A DNA stretch of 46,323 bases from Eubacteriales bacterium (GTDB lineage Bacteria; Bacillota; Clostridia; Christensenellales; Aristaeellaceae), in assembly GCA_028693055.1 (NCBI GenBank), contig JAQUWD010000029.1:1-46323 (forward strand). The letters are read 5' to 3'. The translations under genes were made by a program, and so were the position numbers. Positions 18,225-27,675 of the stretch are shown one piece after another (within the stretch, counting starts at the first letter, position 1; every line of letters starts with the position of its first letter). The notes under the pieces are model-generated. The model was not told the origin of the DNA and ran no database searches. It saw only the letters and a program-made list of their open reading frames with translations.

Positions 18225-18292
18225 AGACAGTGCCGTGCATGGCGGCCTTCATCCGTATGAAGGCTGGAGAACCGACAGGCAGGAGGAATGGA

Positions 18293-18925
18293 ATGATGAA
18301 TATTGTTTTTCTTGGCCCTCCGGGAGCCGGCAAAGGCACTCAAGCAAAAGTTGTATGTGAAAAGCTGGGCATTCCCCAGATTTCCACCGGAGATATGCTG
18401 CGTAGTGCTATTGCCAATCAAACGGAAACTGGCATGAAGGCTAAGACCTTTATGGACGCGGGTCAACTGGTGCCTGACGAAGTAGTGATCGCTTTGGTTC
18501 GCGAGCGTCTTGCACAGCCTGACTGCAAAGCGGGCTACATACTGGACGGCTTTCCTCGCACTGTGGAGCAGGCGCAGGCTTTACAAAGCTTTGCTGCTAT
18601 CAACGCGGCGATCGATCTGGATGTTGCGGACGAGGTGCTGATCAAGCGCCTAAGCGGACGCAGGGTTTGCCCTCTATGCGGCGCACCTTACCATGTAGAT
18701 CGTTTAAATGGGGAGAAGAACTGTAAGGTTGACGGTACGCTGTTAATTCAGCGGGACGATGATAAGCCGGAAACGGTTCAAAATCGTCTGGCTGTCTATC
18801 ATGAAAAAACTGCGCCACTGATCGATTTCTATACTCAGGCTGGGCTTTTGCACAGTATTGGTGGGAATTTGACGTTGGAAGAAATCAGCGCGGCGATTCT
18901 GAAGGTTCTTGAGGCTAAAGCATGA
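18293..18925 (+). CDS. adk: Adenylate kinase
   Basis: 210 residues (209 if the second of two adjacent ATGs is used), behind AGGAGG. MNIVFLGPPGAGKGTQAK is the P-loop; LDGFPRTVEQA and the LID domain follow. The LID has CPLCG and, after 16 residues, CKVD, giving the Cys3-Asp zinc site known from Bacillus subtilis adenylate kinase. The enzyme interconverts ATP+AMP and 2 ADP. Its stop overlaps the map start (ATGA). Confidence 0.97.
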   Translation: MMNIVFLGPPGAGKGTQAKVVCEKLGIPQISTGDMLRSAIANQTETGMKAKTFMDAGQLVPDEVVIALVRERLAQPDCKAGYILDGFPRTVEQAQALQSFAAINAAIDLDVADEVLIKRLSGRRVCPLCGAPYHVDRLNGEKNCKVDGTLLIQRDDDKPETVQNRLAVYHEKTAPLIDFYTQAGLLHSIGGNLTLEEISAAILKVLEAKA

Positions 18926-19701
18926 TCTATTTAAAGAATAGTCAGCAAATTGAGTGCATGCGCAAATCCGGTGCACTTCTCTACGATGTTTTATGTCGGC
19001 TTCGGGAAGCCATTAAGCCGGGCATGAGCACCGCTGAATTGGATGTATATGCCGAGCAGCTGATTCGCAAGCACAAGGCTATACCGTCTTTTCTGGATTA
19101 CAATGGCTACCCTGCTTCCATTTGCGCCTCCATTAACGAGGAGGTTGTCCACGGCATCCCAACAGATAAGGTGATTGTCAAGGAAGGCGATGTGCTTTCT
19201 GTTGACTGTGGCCTGATCTTGGACGGCTGGCAAGCGGACAGCGCCTTCACCGTTGGCGTTGGCAAAATAAGCCCTGAAAATCAGCAGCTGATTGAGGTAA
19301 CCGAGGAGTCCTTTTTCAAAGGGGTTCGCAAAGCGGTGAACGGAAATCATTTGGGAGATATCGGGCATGCGATTCAGGAGTATGCTGAAAGCTTTGGCTA
19401 TGGCGTTATTCGCGATCTGACCGGTCACGGTATCGGACGGAATATGCACGAGGAACCCAGCGTACCCAACTTCGGACGCGCGGGACACGGCGTGCGCTTG
19501 CGCGCTGGCATGGCCTTGGCTATTGAGCCGATGATCGCCTTAGGAGACTATCACGTGGCCGAGCTGGAGGACGGCTGGACCATTGTGACGGAGGACTCCA
19601 GCGTATGCTCTCATTATGAGCATACGGTGATCATCAATGAAAAGGGTCTACCGGAGCTACTGACTTATCCGGGCTTCGCCTTGACGGAGGAAGCCCAGTG
19701 A
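18922..19701 (+). CDS. map: Methionine aminopeptidase, type I
   Basis: 259 residues. The five metal ligands are visible: two Asp in VDCGLILDGWQADSAF, His in TGHGIGRNMHEEP, Glu in LAIEPMIA, and Glu in SHYEHTVII. It removes the initiator methionine from nascent proteins. It overlaps adk by four bases and the KOW-protein gene by four bases, so the three are translationally linked. Confidence 0.97.
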   Translation: MIYLKNSQQIECMRKSGALLYDVLCRLREAIKPGMSTAELDVYAEQLIRKHKAIPSFLDYNGYPASICASINEEVVHGIPTDKVIVKEGDVLSVDCGLILDGWQADSAFTVGVGKISPENQQLIEVTEESFFKGVRKAVNGNHLGDIGHAIQEYAESFGYGVIRDLTGHGIGRNMHEEPSVPNFGRAGHGVRLRAGMALAIEPMIALGDYHVAELEDGWTIVTEDSSVCSHYEHTVIINEKGLPELLTYPGFALTEEAQ

Positions 19702-20025
19702 AAGCAAAGGCGACGGAGGTCGGGCGTGTAGTAAGGGTCACCCAAGGGCATGATGCGGGAAGCTGGTGCGCTGTTATCAGCGTATTGGATGAACGCTATG
19801 TGCTACTTTGCGACGGCAGGCTACGCACCTTGGCAAAGCCCAAGAAAAAGCAAGTGAAGCATCTGAATCCCTTACCGATTACCATCCCGGTAACAGGAAA
19901 GGGAGCGAGCGGCGGTCCTCTTGCAGACAGCGATATCCGCAAGGCATTGAACGCTGCGCGAGATGCATATGAAAGCAATTGCGGTGGTCACACGACCACT
20001 GATGGAGAGAAGGAGGAATGCGCGT

Positions 20026-20039
<14 letters not shown>
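19698..20039 (+). CDS. KOW-domain RNA-binding protein (L14e-like)
   Basis: 113 residues from a GTG that overlaps the map stop. The N-terminal half, [20 protein letters not shown] and [21 protein letters not shown] (KOW-type beta barrel with a basic end), resembles the ribosomal L14e/L27e-like proteins found between map and infA in Bacillus and Clostridia; the role is unknown but presumably rRNA-related. The C-terminal 50 residues look unstructured, and the last 14 bases overlap infA, including its ribosome site. Confidence 0.8.
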
Positions 20040-20429
<390 letters not shown>

Positions 20430-20435
20430 GCCCGG

Positions 20436-20855
20436 CAGGGCAAAGCCCTGCACCCGGATTCGCGCATCCTTGATGCGCGAAGGTGGGCGACAAGTTGGGT
20501 TTGAAAATGGAATACGCCCCGCGACAGAAGGTCGCGGGGCTTTTTGTACGCCGCCGGACGGTGGGTCCGGCGGCTTTAGGGGGGGCTTAGCAGGGCATCG
20601 CCCTGCACCCGGATTCGCGCATCCTTGATGCGCGAAGGTGGGCGACAAGTTGGGTTTGAAAACGGAATACGCCCCGCGACAGAAGGTCGCAGGGCTTTTT
20701 GAACGCCGCCGGACGGTGGGTCCGGCGGCTTTAGGGGCTTAGCAGGGCATGGCCCTGCACCCGGATTCACGCATCCTTGATGCGCGAAGGTGGGCGATCA
20801 GTTGGGCTTGAAAACGGAATACGCCCCGCGACGGAAGGTCGCGGGGCCTTAGGGG
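20436..20855. repeat. Three tandem hairpin-rich repeat units
   Basis: Units begin at 20436, 20591 and 20743 (155, 152 and about 113 bp; the last lacks the final hairpin). A full unit has four stems: CAGGGC-AAA-GCCCTG, TTCGCGCAT-CCTTG-ATGCGCGAA, GCCCCGCGAC-AGAAG-GTCGCGGGGC, and GCCGCCGGAC-GGTGG-GTCCGGCGGC. Loop bases differ between units (AAA, ATC, ATG) while stems are kept. The array fills the 458-base gap between convergent rpmJ and the solute-binding-protein gene; no gene is seen in it. Confidence 0.9.
20516..20545 (+). terminator. Terminator of the ribosomal cluster
   Basis: Inside the first repeat unit, a perfect ten-pair stem GCCCCGCGAC/GTCGCGGGGC with a five-base loop is followed by TTTTTG. 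It is the first strong rho-independent signal after rpmJ. The same hairpin recurs in units two (one mismatch, T5 tail) and three (perfect stem, no T-run). Confidence 0.9.
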
Positions 20856-20887
20856 AAGTGGGCCTCCATGGAACAGCATATGATTGA

Positions 20888-22420
20888 CTAATTGCGCATG
20901 TAACGATCGTATGCGGCTTGCTGTACAGTAAGGACCTCATTTAGTCCCATATTGACCACGCATTCTACATAAGTGTCGAATTCATCTAGCGGTTCTACGC
21001 CCATAATGAATTTATCAATCATTTCGTTGATATAGGTTTCAATTTCAGTGTACTTCTCGTTAATGATACTCTGTTCGTCGCTTGTGAAAGCTAATGTGGG
21101 GAATTTCTTTCCGATATGGTTCTCTTTCTCATAAATATCGCGAATGCGGTTGACCTCATCCGATACAAAGGCTCGCTCATAACGCGCGTCCTGCAACAAT
21201 GTCAATTGGCTTTGAATTCCGAAGGAACGCAGTGCGTCTTGTGGGGAGAGCCCGTCAGGATTGTTCATAATCAAATCAGTATATACATAGTTACCATCAA
21301 TGATACTGTAGTGTTGGCCTTCTACGCCAAAGTTAAGGAGAAGCATGCCCTCTTCACTGTATAGATAATCCAATAGCTTCATTGCTGCCGCTTTTTTCTC
21401 GTCGCTAGCACCAATATAAATACCAGTATTCCAATCCTCCGCAACAGTGATGGGCTCTAGTTGATCGCGGGTCTCCGCTATGCCTGTAGGTCCTTCGGGT
21501 GGTACAGCGCCAACGATCGAAATGTTGCTATCTGTATCCTTAAACAGATTACTAATGTTGTCGATATAAGCGCACCAATCGTAGCTCATGAAAACCTGTT
21601 GATTACTCCATTCGCTGTACCATGCGGTTTTATCTAACGTCAGGTATTCAGGGTCGATTAAACCGTTGGAATAGCAACGATTCAACCAAGTAAGCGCTTC
21701 CTTCATACGGGGATCGGTTGCTCCGAATTTTACTTGACCGTCTTCTTCAAAGAAAGTTTCGGCAATTCCCCAATTGTACACAAAGGCAATCAGATTGGCT
21801 CGATTATTAGCGCCATTCTTGCGAACGGAGAAGGGAATTTCATCAGCTAAGCCGTTGCCGTTGGGATCTCCATTTTTAATCGCCAAAAATACATCGTATA
21901 GATCGTCAACGGTTTTAGGCGTGCTAAGGCCAAGCTTATCAAGCCAATCCTGACGATAGAAGTATCCTTTACCAGCAGTTATGGCTGTACGCTGCCCGAT
22001 GAAACGAATGTTGCCATCGCTATCGCTTACAACGCGTTTGATATCCGGCTGCGAATAGACCTTATAGAGGTTGGGCGTATCAGCTTCGGTGATTAAATCG
22101 TTAAGCGGTTGCCACGCGTCCTTGTATAGTAAAAGGTCCTTTGCCTTGTATTGTACAATGTCCGGAATATTGCCGGAAGCCATTAACAGGCCATACTTTT
22201 CGGCAAGACTTTCCGTAGGTGCGGATATGACGTCAAATTTAATGCCAAGGCGTTCTTCCAGAATATTTAGAATTTGTAGACCGTTGCGCATAGGCATATT
22301 TTCTCGATCACTAGCCCAGATGGTAAGTGTGACGGGTTCTTCGGCTATTGCACCAAAGGCAGAGAAGGGGAGTAAAGCGATGGATACCAAGAGCGCTAGG
22401 AGACGGAATTGTTTTTTCAT
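20888..22420 (-). CDS. Extracellular sugar-binding protein, LplA-like
   Basis: 510 residues. A Sec signal peptide (MKKQFRLLALLVSIALL, ending FGAIAEE) precedes a family-1 solute-binding fold: LTIWASDRENMPMRNG at the start, GLLMASGNIPDIVQY, and the DPNGNGLADEIPF calcium/turn motif typical of LplA-type oligosaccharide binders. There is no lipobox cysteine, unusual for a Gram-positive binding protein. It should deliver an oligosaccharide or polysaccharide fragment to the two permeases encoded just upstream; the substrate is not readable from sequence. It is the last gene of the run. Confidence 0.88.
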   Translation of the reverse strand: MKKQFRLLALLVSIALLPFSAFGAIAEEPVTLTIWASDRENMPMRNGLQILNILEERLGIKFDVISAPTESLAEKYGLLMASGNIPDIVQYKAKDLLLYKDAWQPLNDLITEADTPNLYKVYSQPDIKRVVSDSDGNIRFIGQRTAITAGKGYFYRQDWLDKLGLSTPKTVDDLYDVFLAIKNGDPNGNGLADEIPFSVRKNGANNRANLIAFVYNWGIAETFFEEDGQVKFGATDPRMKEALTWLNRCYSNGLIDPEYLTLDKTAWYSEWSNQQVFMSYDWCAYIDNISNLFKDTDSNISIVGAVPPEGPTGIAETRDQLEPITVAEDWNTGIYIGASDEKKAAAMKLLDYLYSEEGMLLLNFGVEGQHYSIIDGNYVYTDLIMNNPDGLSPQDALRSFGIQSQLTLLQDARYERAFVSDEVNRIRDIYEKENHIGKKFPTLAFTSDEQSIINEKYTEIETYINEMIDKFIMGVEPLDEFDTYVECVVNMGLNEVLTVQQAAYDRYMRN

Positions 22421-22440
22421 GACGATACCTCCTTTATTTT

Positions 22441-22459
22441 CAATCCTATAGAAGGATTG
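22441..22459 (-). promoter_or_regulatory. Intercistronic hairpin before the binding-protein gene
   Basis: CAATCCT-TCTAT-AGGATTG forms a seven-pair stem in the 42-base gap between permease and binding-protein genes and lacks a U-run. A stem here could stabilise the mRNA end and adjust the ratio of binding protein to permeases. Confidence 0.45.
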
Positions 22460-22462
22460 TTT

Positions 22463-23359
22463 TCATTCCTTAACAGAACCAATGAGCATCCCTTTGACAA
22501 AGTAGCGCTGTACAAATGGATATACGCAAAGCATTGGAAGCATTGCCACCACGATTGTGGCGTATTTAATACCCTCTGCCATATTCATTTCAGCTGCTGT
22601 AGCGTTTTCAACGATTTCATTTTGAAGTACCACCTGACGGAGTATAATTTGCAGCGGATACAAATTTGTACTGCTTAAATAGATAACGGCGTTAAAATAA
22701 CTATTCCAATGCGTAACAGCGTAAAACATACCAATCGTCAGCAAGCTTGCCAGGCTTAACGGGATAACTATGCGAAACAGTACGCCAAAATCATTACAGC
22801 CATCCAATTCTGCCGCTTCCACTAAACTGATAGGAATACCCTGAAAAAAGGTTCGCATTAAGATCATATTATAGGTGCTTAGCGCGTTAGGTAGCAACAT
22901 AGCCCAAACAGTATCTAGTAAGGATAAATTCTTAACAACCATGTAAGTAGGAATCATTCCGCCGGAAAAGAACATAGTAAAAGTACAGATAAGCGTTAAA
23001 AAGCGTCTGCCGGGAAGCTTGCGTTGGCATAGCGCCCATGCGCCGCAGAGGGTAAGGACAAGATTGATAATCGTACCCGCAAAGGTATAAAAGAGTGTAT
23101 TACGATAGCTGATCCATAGCTGAGGGTATTTGAAAACCTTTAAATAAGCCTGTAAATGGGGTTCGATGGGCCAAAGAGATACTTGACCTCGAAGAATCGC
23201 GACCTCTGAGGAAAAAGAACAGGTAATGACGTATAAGACTGGATAAAGCATGACAACACACAGTAAAATTAGCATGACAGTATTGATTACCAAGAAAAAC
23301 CTTCGACCTGCGCCTTCACGAATATGTGTGGCATGTCTAGTTGACGCTGTAGTGCTCAT
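22463..23359 (-). CDS. Sugar ABC transporter permease, YtcP/LplC-like (MalG type)
   Basis: 298 residues with six membrane helices. The EAA loop reads EAAELDGCNDFGVLFRIVIP, the contact for the ATPase; the C-terminus VQRYFVKGMLIGSVKE is the usual MalG-type ending. AAGGAGGG lies upstream of the ATG. It pairs with the permease gene 13 bases upstream. No ATPase gene accompanies them, so a shared MsmX-like ATPase is likely needed. Confidence 0.9.
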   Translation of the reverse strand: MSTTASTRHATHIREGAGRRFFLVINTVMLILLCVVMLYPVLYVITCSFSSEVAILRGQVSLWPIEPHLQAYLKVFKYPQLWISYRNTLFYTFAGTIINLVLTLCGAWALCQRKLPGRRFLTLICTFTMFFSGGMIPTYMVVKNLSLLDTVWAMLLPNALSTYNMILMRTFFQGIPISLVEAAELDGCNDFGVLFRIVIPLSLASLLTIGMFYAVTHWNSYFNAVIYLSSTNLYPLQIILRQVVLQNEIVENATAAEMNMAEGIKYATIVVAMLPMLCVYPFVQRYFVKGMLIGSVKE

Positions 23360-23372
23360 AAGCAGGCCCTCC

Positions 23373-24299
23373 TTACCATAGGCTTGTTTCGCTGTATCGG
23401 CGTGATAGATAGTTAGCGCCGATGACCAGTGAAAAACCGATTACGCTTTGCATCATTCCAACGGCTGTCGCATAGCTATATTCGCCGCCTTTTAAACCGC
23501 GGCGATATACATAAGTGCCAATAACGTCGGAGGTTTCCAAATTCGCATTGTTTTGTAACAGTAGGATTGTCTCATAACCAGCGTCCATTACATGTCCTAA
23601 ACGCATAATCAGCAACACAACGATGGTTGATAAAATGCCCGGAAGCGTAACGCTCCACATGCGCCGCCAATGACCACCACCATCCACAATGCACGCCTCA
23701 TAAAGTTCAACGTTGATGCTGCTCATTGCAGCTAAGAAAATGATGGAATTCCAACCTATATTCTTCCATAGATTCATGAGCGTGTATATCGCTCGGAAGG
23801 ATTCAGCCTGCGTCATGAAATACTGGCGTTGTCCTCCAAGAGCTGCAATCATATTATTTACAAGACCAGAGGAAGGCGAAAGAAATTGAACCAGCATACT
23901 TGCGATCACAACGCTGGAAATGAAGTAAGGCATATAGGTAATGGTTTGTACAATTTTTTTAAAACGTTGTTTTCGAAGCTCATTGAGCATTAGTGCAAGA
24001 ATAATAGAAGCGGGAAAATTAAACAACAAATCATATAAGTTGATTAGAAGTGTATTGCGAACTAAACGCCATAGGTAGATTGAGTTGATAAACTGATCAA
24101 AGTATTTGAAACCAACCCATTTACTTTTGGCAAAGCCTAGAAAGGCGTTGAAATCCTTAAAAGCGATGCTTAGACCCGCCATTGGTGCATAGCGGAAAAC
24201 AACATAATAGATAAGCACTGGTAAAAACATAAGGTATAAATATCTGGCTGCCCAGACGCGATGTAGGAAACGTTTGTGTTGAGACGCCGACTGTTGCAT
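23373..24299 (-). CDS. Sugar ABC transporter permease, LplB-like (MalF type)
   Basis: 308 residues with six membrane helices. YLYLMFLPVLIYYVVFRYAP at the first helix and GLSIAFKDFN are typical of LplB; the ATPase-contact loop appears as EACIVDGGGHWRRMWSVTLP. It forms a heterodimeric channel with the next gene's product. The coding sequence is visibly richer in A and T than the genes upstream of 26774. Confidence 0.9.
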   Translation of the reverse strand: MQQSASQHKRFLHRVWAARYLYLMFLPVLIYYVVFRYAPMAGLSIAFKDFNAFLGFAKSKWVGFKYFDQFINSIYLWRLVRNTLLINLYDLLFNFPASIILALMLNELRKQRFKKIVQTITYMPYFISSVVIASMLVQFLSPSSGLVNNMIAALGGQRQYFMTQAESFRAIYTLMNLWKNIGWNSIIFLAAMSSINVELYEACIVDGGGHWRRMWSVTLPGILSTIVVLLIMRLGHVMDAGYETILLLQNNANLETSDVIGTYVYRRGLKGGEYSYATAVGMMQSVIGFSLVIGANYLSRRYSETSLW

Positions 24300-24397
24300 T
24301 TGCTTCCACCCCCATGAGAAGAGCGTAGCATATAGTCATTTCGGCGGCAATCATTGATTTTGAGAATCCATCCTCAAATGAACGAAAACAGCGATCA

Positions 24398-26728
24398 TCA
24401 ATTCTGCTCATGTATCGATAATTTTGCTATCCGATACTGGCCAGGCGTTACTCCCTCTAGCTTTTTAAATATACGTATGAAGGTGTTTTGGTTATCGACA
24501 CCTACGCGACGGCCGATTTCGTATACCGTTAAATCGGTCGTTTTCAGTAGCTCCTTGGCGCGCGATACACGCGTTTCGGTTACGGCACGAGCAAAGCTTG
24601 TTTCTCCTACTCGGCGGAAGATAAGGCCAATATAGCTTGGAGACAATCCCAGCGCTGCGCTGGCAGTATCCAATGAGATATCGCTGGTATAATGAGTTTC
24701 GATATAGTTGTATAGCTTTTGATACAAGTGCTCGTCCTGATTAGTACGGCTCTGACCTACGGCTTGTATAACTGATGTGAATACGCGACGGATGCGCTCA
24801 AGAAGACTTGCGCTAAGCGGTAGATCGCCAGTTTGTAAATTCTCTCTTTCTATGCTTTGGAGGAATATGGCTTCTACTCCGGCTTGTCTGGCGGTGCGAC
24901 GGGCAGTAAACAAGAGCGCCTGCACGAGGTTCTCCCGTAATACGGGTGTGGATGCATTTTCATCTGTTCCAGCTTTACAGAGCTCGTCAAGCAAAGTGTT
25001 TACTTTATCAGTCTGCAGGCTCATAGCATAATTTGTCAATTGCTGCTCCATTGCGAGCGAGTATTCAGTGTCAGGAGGAATGCTGACGTCTTCAGCGGGT
25101 AGAACGCCTTCTTTTCCTGCAGGCATTTTGCCGCATAATGCAATCATTGCATCAATGAGCGAGGAGGAAGCGTCGCTGAGGTTATATGCGCGTCCAACAC
25201 ATATTCTTACTGGAGCATATGCGCTGAACATGTGGAAGCATTGCCCTAAATAATCATACAGGCTTTCTGGATGAGGATGACCTACTTCAATGTTAAACAA
25301 TACGAGTAGTTTTCCGTCCTCACGTTGCGAACACCAAACTTCCAGCGCACCGTAATTTCCTTTGCCTTGTTGATGCTCCACCCAGTCTGCAATATCCGTA
25401 TGCAAGCCCTCGGAAACTCGACGGGCTCCGTGAGCATCCATGTCGATAACTGCAACCTGCGCAGATGAATAGGGTAACGATATACCGGCTTCCTGTAGTA
25501 TTGCCTTTTGGGCATCCTGCAATCGACCTTCAATGAAATCGCCTAATAGACGATTCTTTAGGATACGTTTAAATTGGCGATTGCTTAAGGTGAGCTCACG
25601 ATTCTGGTCGGAGATCATCCGCAAAGCGTCCCCCAACAGAACGAATTCATTTTGATCGGCTCGCCATGGCAGGCTGTGACCTAATTGCTCCAAACGGCTC
25701 ATCGTGCTGGCAATAGGCGCATAAAGTTTTTTCGTGGCCCATAGGGATGCAGCCATGCAAATGAGCAAGCATACGCACATAACAACCATCGCCGTTCGGC
25801 GCATTTCGTCCGCATGTGCCAGTATATTTTGATAAGGTATTACTGAAGTGCAATATAAACCGTTAATATCTGTTTCGGTTTGCATTACGCTATAATCTTG
25901 TCCCTCATAATTCAATTTGGTTGCGCTATGACCGGCTGTTAAACGGCAAATGGCGTCGAAACGTTCATTTTCAACATTGCTTAATAAAGGGGTTCCTGTG
26001 GAATCCGTTAGTAAAATAGCGCCGCTTTCACTAGGGGGTAAAAGTGCTTGTAGCTTATCTACTTTTAAGTGAAAAAAGGCAAAACCTAAGGCGGAGCGTT
26101 GACCAATAGGCAGATCGCTGACAAATAAAAGAACTTGATCGCGGCTAATGATTCGTTGAATCTCATATAGACCTACATAATTGCATAACGCAGTACCCGC
26201 AGCGGCATGCCGCACCTGCTGAAGCGCCTCAAAAGCGCCGTCAGACAGGCGCGAAAAATAGTCCTCCATATGATAGCTGCTTTCCGCTGTTACTACTTGA
26301 CCGGATACGGGCAGATAGAGGCCGATATCGGCAAGCGTATTGCTAAAGGCCTTCATTCCCTGAAGTAGGTCAATCAGATCTCGTTTATTTAAAATATTTT
26401 CTGGGGTCTGTTCCCTAGCGTAAAGCAAGGGCACAACCTTTGCGTTATTACTAAGCTGCCAAGAAAAAGAACAAATCTGTTCGCTTTGGCGATTGATGGC
26501 TGTACGCGCCGTCTCAAGTAAAGTTTGGCTTTGTCGCCATGCATCGTCAATGAGCTCCTTCGCAGCGGACTCATAAATCAACCAGCCTGTGGTTAAAGTG
26601 GCGATTAGAGCAATTCCTATAAGTAATGCGACCAACTGAGGCTTTACGCTGCGCACCGTAAAGAAAGATCCTTGCTTGCGGCGCTTCGGGCTGTGGAATT
26701 TCTTTTTTAAAACGATAGGATTTCCCAT
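24398..26728 (-). CDS. Membrane-bound AraC-family regulator with extracellular sensor
   Basis: 776 residues from the ATG at 26728; ATG 26749 or TTG 26755 are possible but none has a strong ribosome site. A basic N-terminus is followed by a membrane helix (near 30-55), an extracytoplasmic region of about 270 residues resembling sensory Cache-like domains, a second helix (near 315-340, VVMCVCLLICMAASLW), a cytoplasmic linker, and a C-terminal AraC HTH pair (LDTASAALGLSPSYIGLIF and VYEIGRRVGVDNQNTFIRIF). Such one-component regulators usually control the adjacent LplABC-type importer in response to an outside sugar, and its position 98 bases before the permease genes fits that. Confidence 0.88.
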   Translation of the reverse strand: MGNPIVLKKKFHSPKRRKQGSFFTVRSVKPQLVALLIGIALIATLTTGWLIYESAAKELIDDAWRQSQTLLETARTAINRQSEQICSFSWQLSNNAKVVPLLYAREQTPENILNKRDLIDLLQGMKAFSNTLADIGLYLPVSGQVVTAESSYHMEDYFSRLSDGAFEALQQVRHAAAGTALCNYVGLYEIQRIISRDQVLLFVSDLPIGQRSALGFAFFHLKVDKLQALLPPSESGAILLTDSTGTPLLSNVENERFDAICRLTAGHSATKLNYEGQDYSVMQTETDINGLYCTSVIPYQNILAHADEMRRTAMVVMCVCLLICMAASLWATKKLYAPIASTMSRLEQLGHSLPWRADQNEFVLLGDALRMISDQNRELTLSNRQFKRILKNRLLGDFIEGRLQDAQKAILQEAGISLPYSSAQVAVIDMDAHGARRVSEGLHTDIADWVEHQQGKGNYGALEVWCSQREDGKLLVLFNIEVGHPHPESLYDYLGQCFHMFSAYAPVRICVGRAYNLSDASSSLIDAMIALCGKMPAGKEGVLPAEDVSIPPDTEYSLAMEQQLTNYAMSLQTDKVNTLLDELCKAGTDENASTPVLRENLVQALLFTARRTARQAGVEAIFLQSIERENLQTGDLPLSASLLERIRRVFTSVIQAVGQSRTNQDEHLYQKLYNYIETHYTSDISLDTASAALGLSPSYIGLIFRRVGETSFARAVTETRVSRAKELLKTTDLTVYEIGRRVGVDNQNTFIRIFKKLEGVTPGQYRIAKLSIHEQN

Positions 26729-26773
26729 ATGTTTTCCACAGCCTTTCATCGCCAATTATTGGGTTTGTAAAAA

Positions 26774-27655
26774 TTACCACGGATTGGCTGTAAAATCCCC
26801 GCCACGGCACCATTTGAGGTATTGCAGGGCATGCTTCTGGGCGGTATACTCCCAATCCTCCCGATAGACGGGATCGTGGTAGCCTTCTACGCAGACATCG
26901 CCGGTATAGCCATTCAGATGTAGAATGGTGAAGATATCTCGCCAGTTGGTATCGCCGAAGCCGGGGGTGCGTTCAGGAGCGTACCAATCCGTATCGCACA
27001 GGACGCCGTATTCGGCAACGGCGGCATGGTCTACGGTTGCATCCTTCCCATGAAGATGATAGACCTTTTTGACCCATTTGCGGAGCTGTGCGATAGGGTC
27101 GATGAGCTGGATCAACTGATGGGCGGGTTCCCATTCCAGGCCGAGGGCTTCGCTGGGAACCTCGTTGAACATACGCTCCCATGCCCGCGGATTGAAGCCA
27201 ATATTGCAGGTGGCGCGCTGCCAAGTGCCGCCCATGGGGCAGTTTTCAATGCAGAGCTTTACGCCTTTATCCTCGGCGCGTTTTGCCAGCTCCCGGAAAA
27301 CTTGACCAAACTTGGTGAAGGATTCATCCACGGGCTTATTTTCGTAGGCTCCGGCGAAGGTGGATACGTTTTTGGCGCCGTATAGAGCAGCGGCGTCGAT
27401 AGCCCGTTCTAGGTTATGCTGATGCTCTTCAAATTGGATAGCGTTGCAGTAGTAGCCCAAAGTGGTAATTTGTACGTTGCTGGCTTCCGCCAAGGCTTTC
27501 ATGCGCGGGCCCTGCTCTTCGATGGCAACGTCGTCATAGCTCATGTGAAAGTTGACGGAGAGCGTTTCGAAGCCGGCTTGGACCATAGGCAATGCCCAGC
27601 TTTCCGCTTTAGGGCCGGGGAGACAGGTGCCAATTTTGATCTGGGAGACTTTCAT
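26774..27655 (-). CDS. Sugar phosphate isomerase/epimerase-like TIM-barrel protein
   Basis: 293 residues, starting MKVSQIKIGTCLPG, seven bases after GAGGA (an ATG two codons earlier is too close to it). The fold is the AP-endonuclease-2/xylose-isomerase type: KLCIENCPMGGTWQ, LGLEWEPAHQLI, VYHLHGKDATV and VCVEGYHDPVY give the Glu/Asp/His metal ligands seen in IolE, hydroxypyruvate isomerase and sugar epimerases. The exact substrate is undetermined. It lies between M42 peptidase genes and the AraC regulator, and is likely co-transcribed with the former. Confidence 0.85.
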   Translation of the reverse strand: MKVSQIKIGTCLPGPKAESWALPMVQAGFETLSVNFHMSYDDVAIEEQGPRMKALAEASNVQITTLGYYCNAIQFEEHQHNLERAIDAAALYGAKNVSTFAGAYENKPVDESFTKFGQVFRELAKRAEDKGVKLCIENCPMGGTWQRATCNIGFNPRAWERMFNEVPSEALGLEWEPAHQLIQLIDPIAQLRKWVKKVYHLHGKDATVDHAAVAEYGVLCDTDWYAPERTPGFGDTNWRDIFTILHLNGYTGDVCVEGYHDPVYREDWEYTAQKHALQYLKWCRGGDFTANPW

Positions 27656-27675
27656 TCGCATTTCCTCAATTTCTT

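Noticed and set aside
17338..18339. A 333-codon open frame on - across secY
   Set aside because: Antisense shadow of secY and the adk promoter, with low-complexity Gln/His/Arg composition.
20436..20855. CRISPR array
   Set aside because: Units are 113-155 bp, adjacent, self-complementary and lack variable spacers or cas genes.
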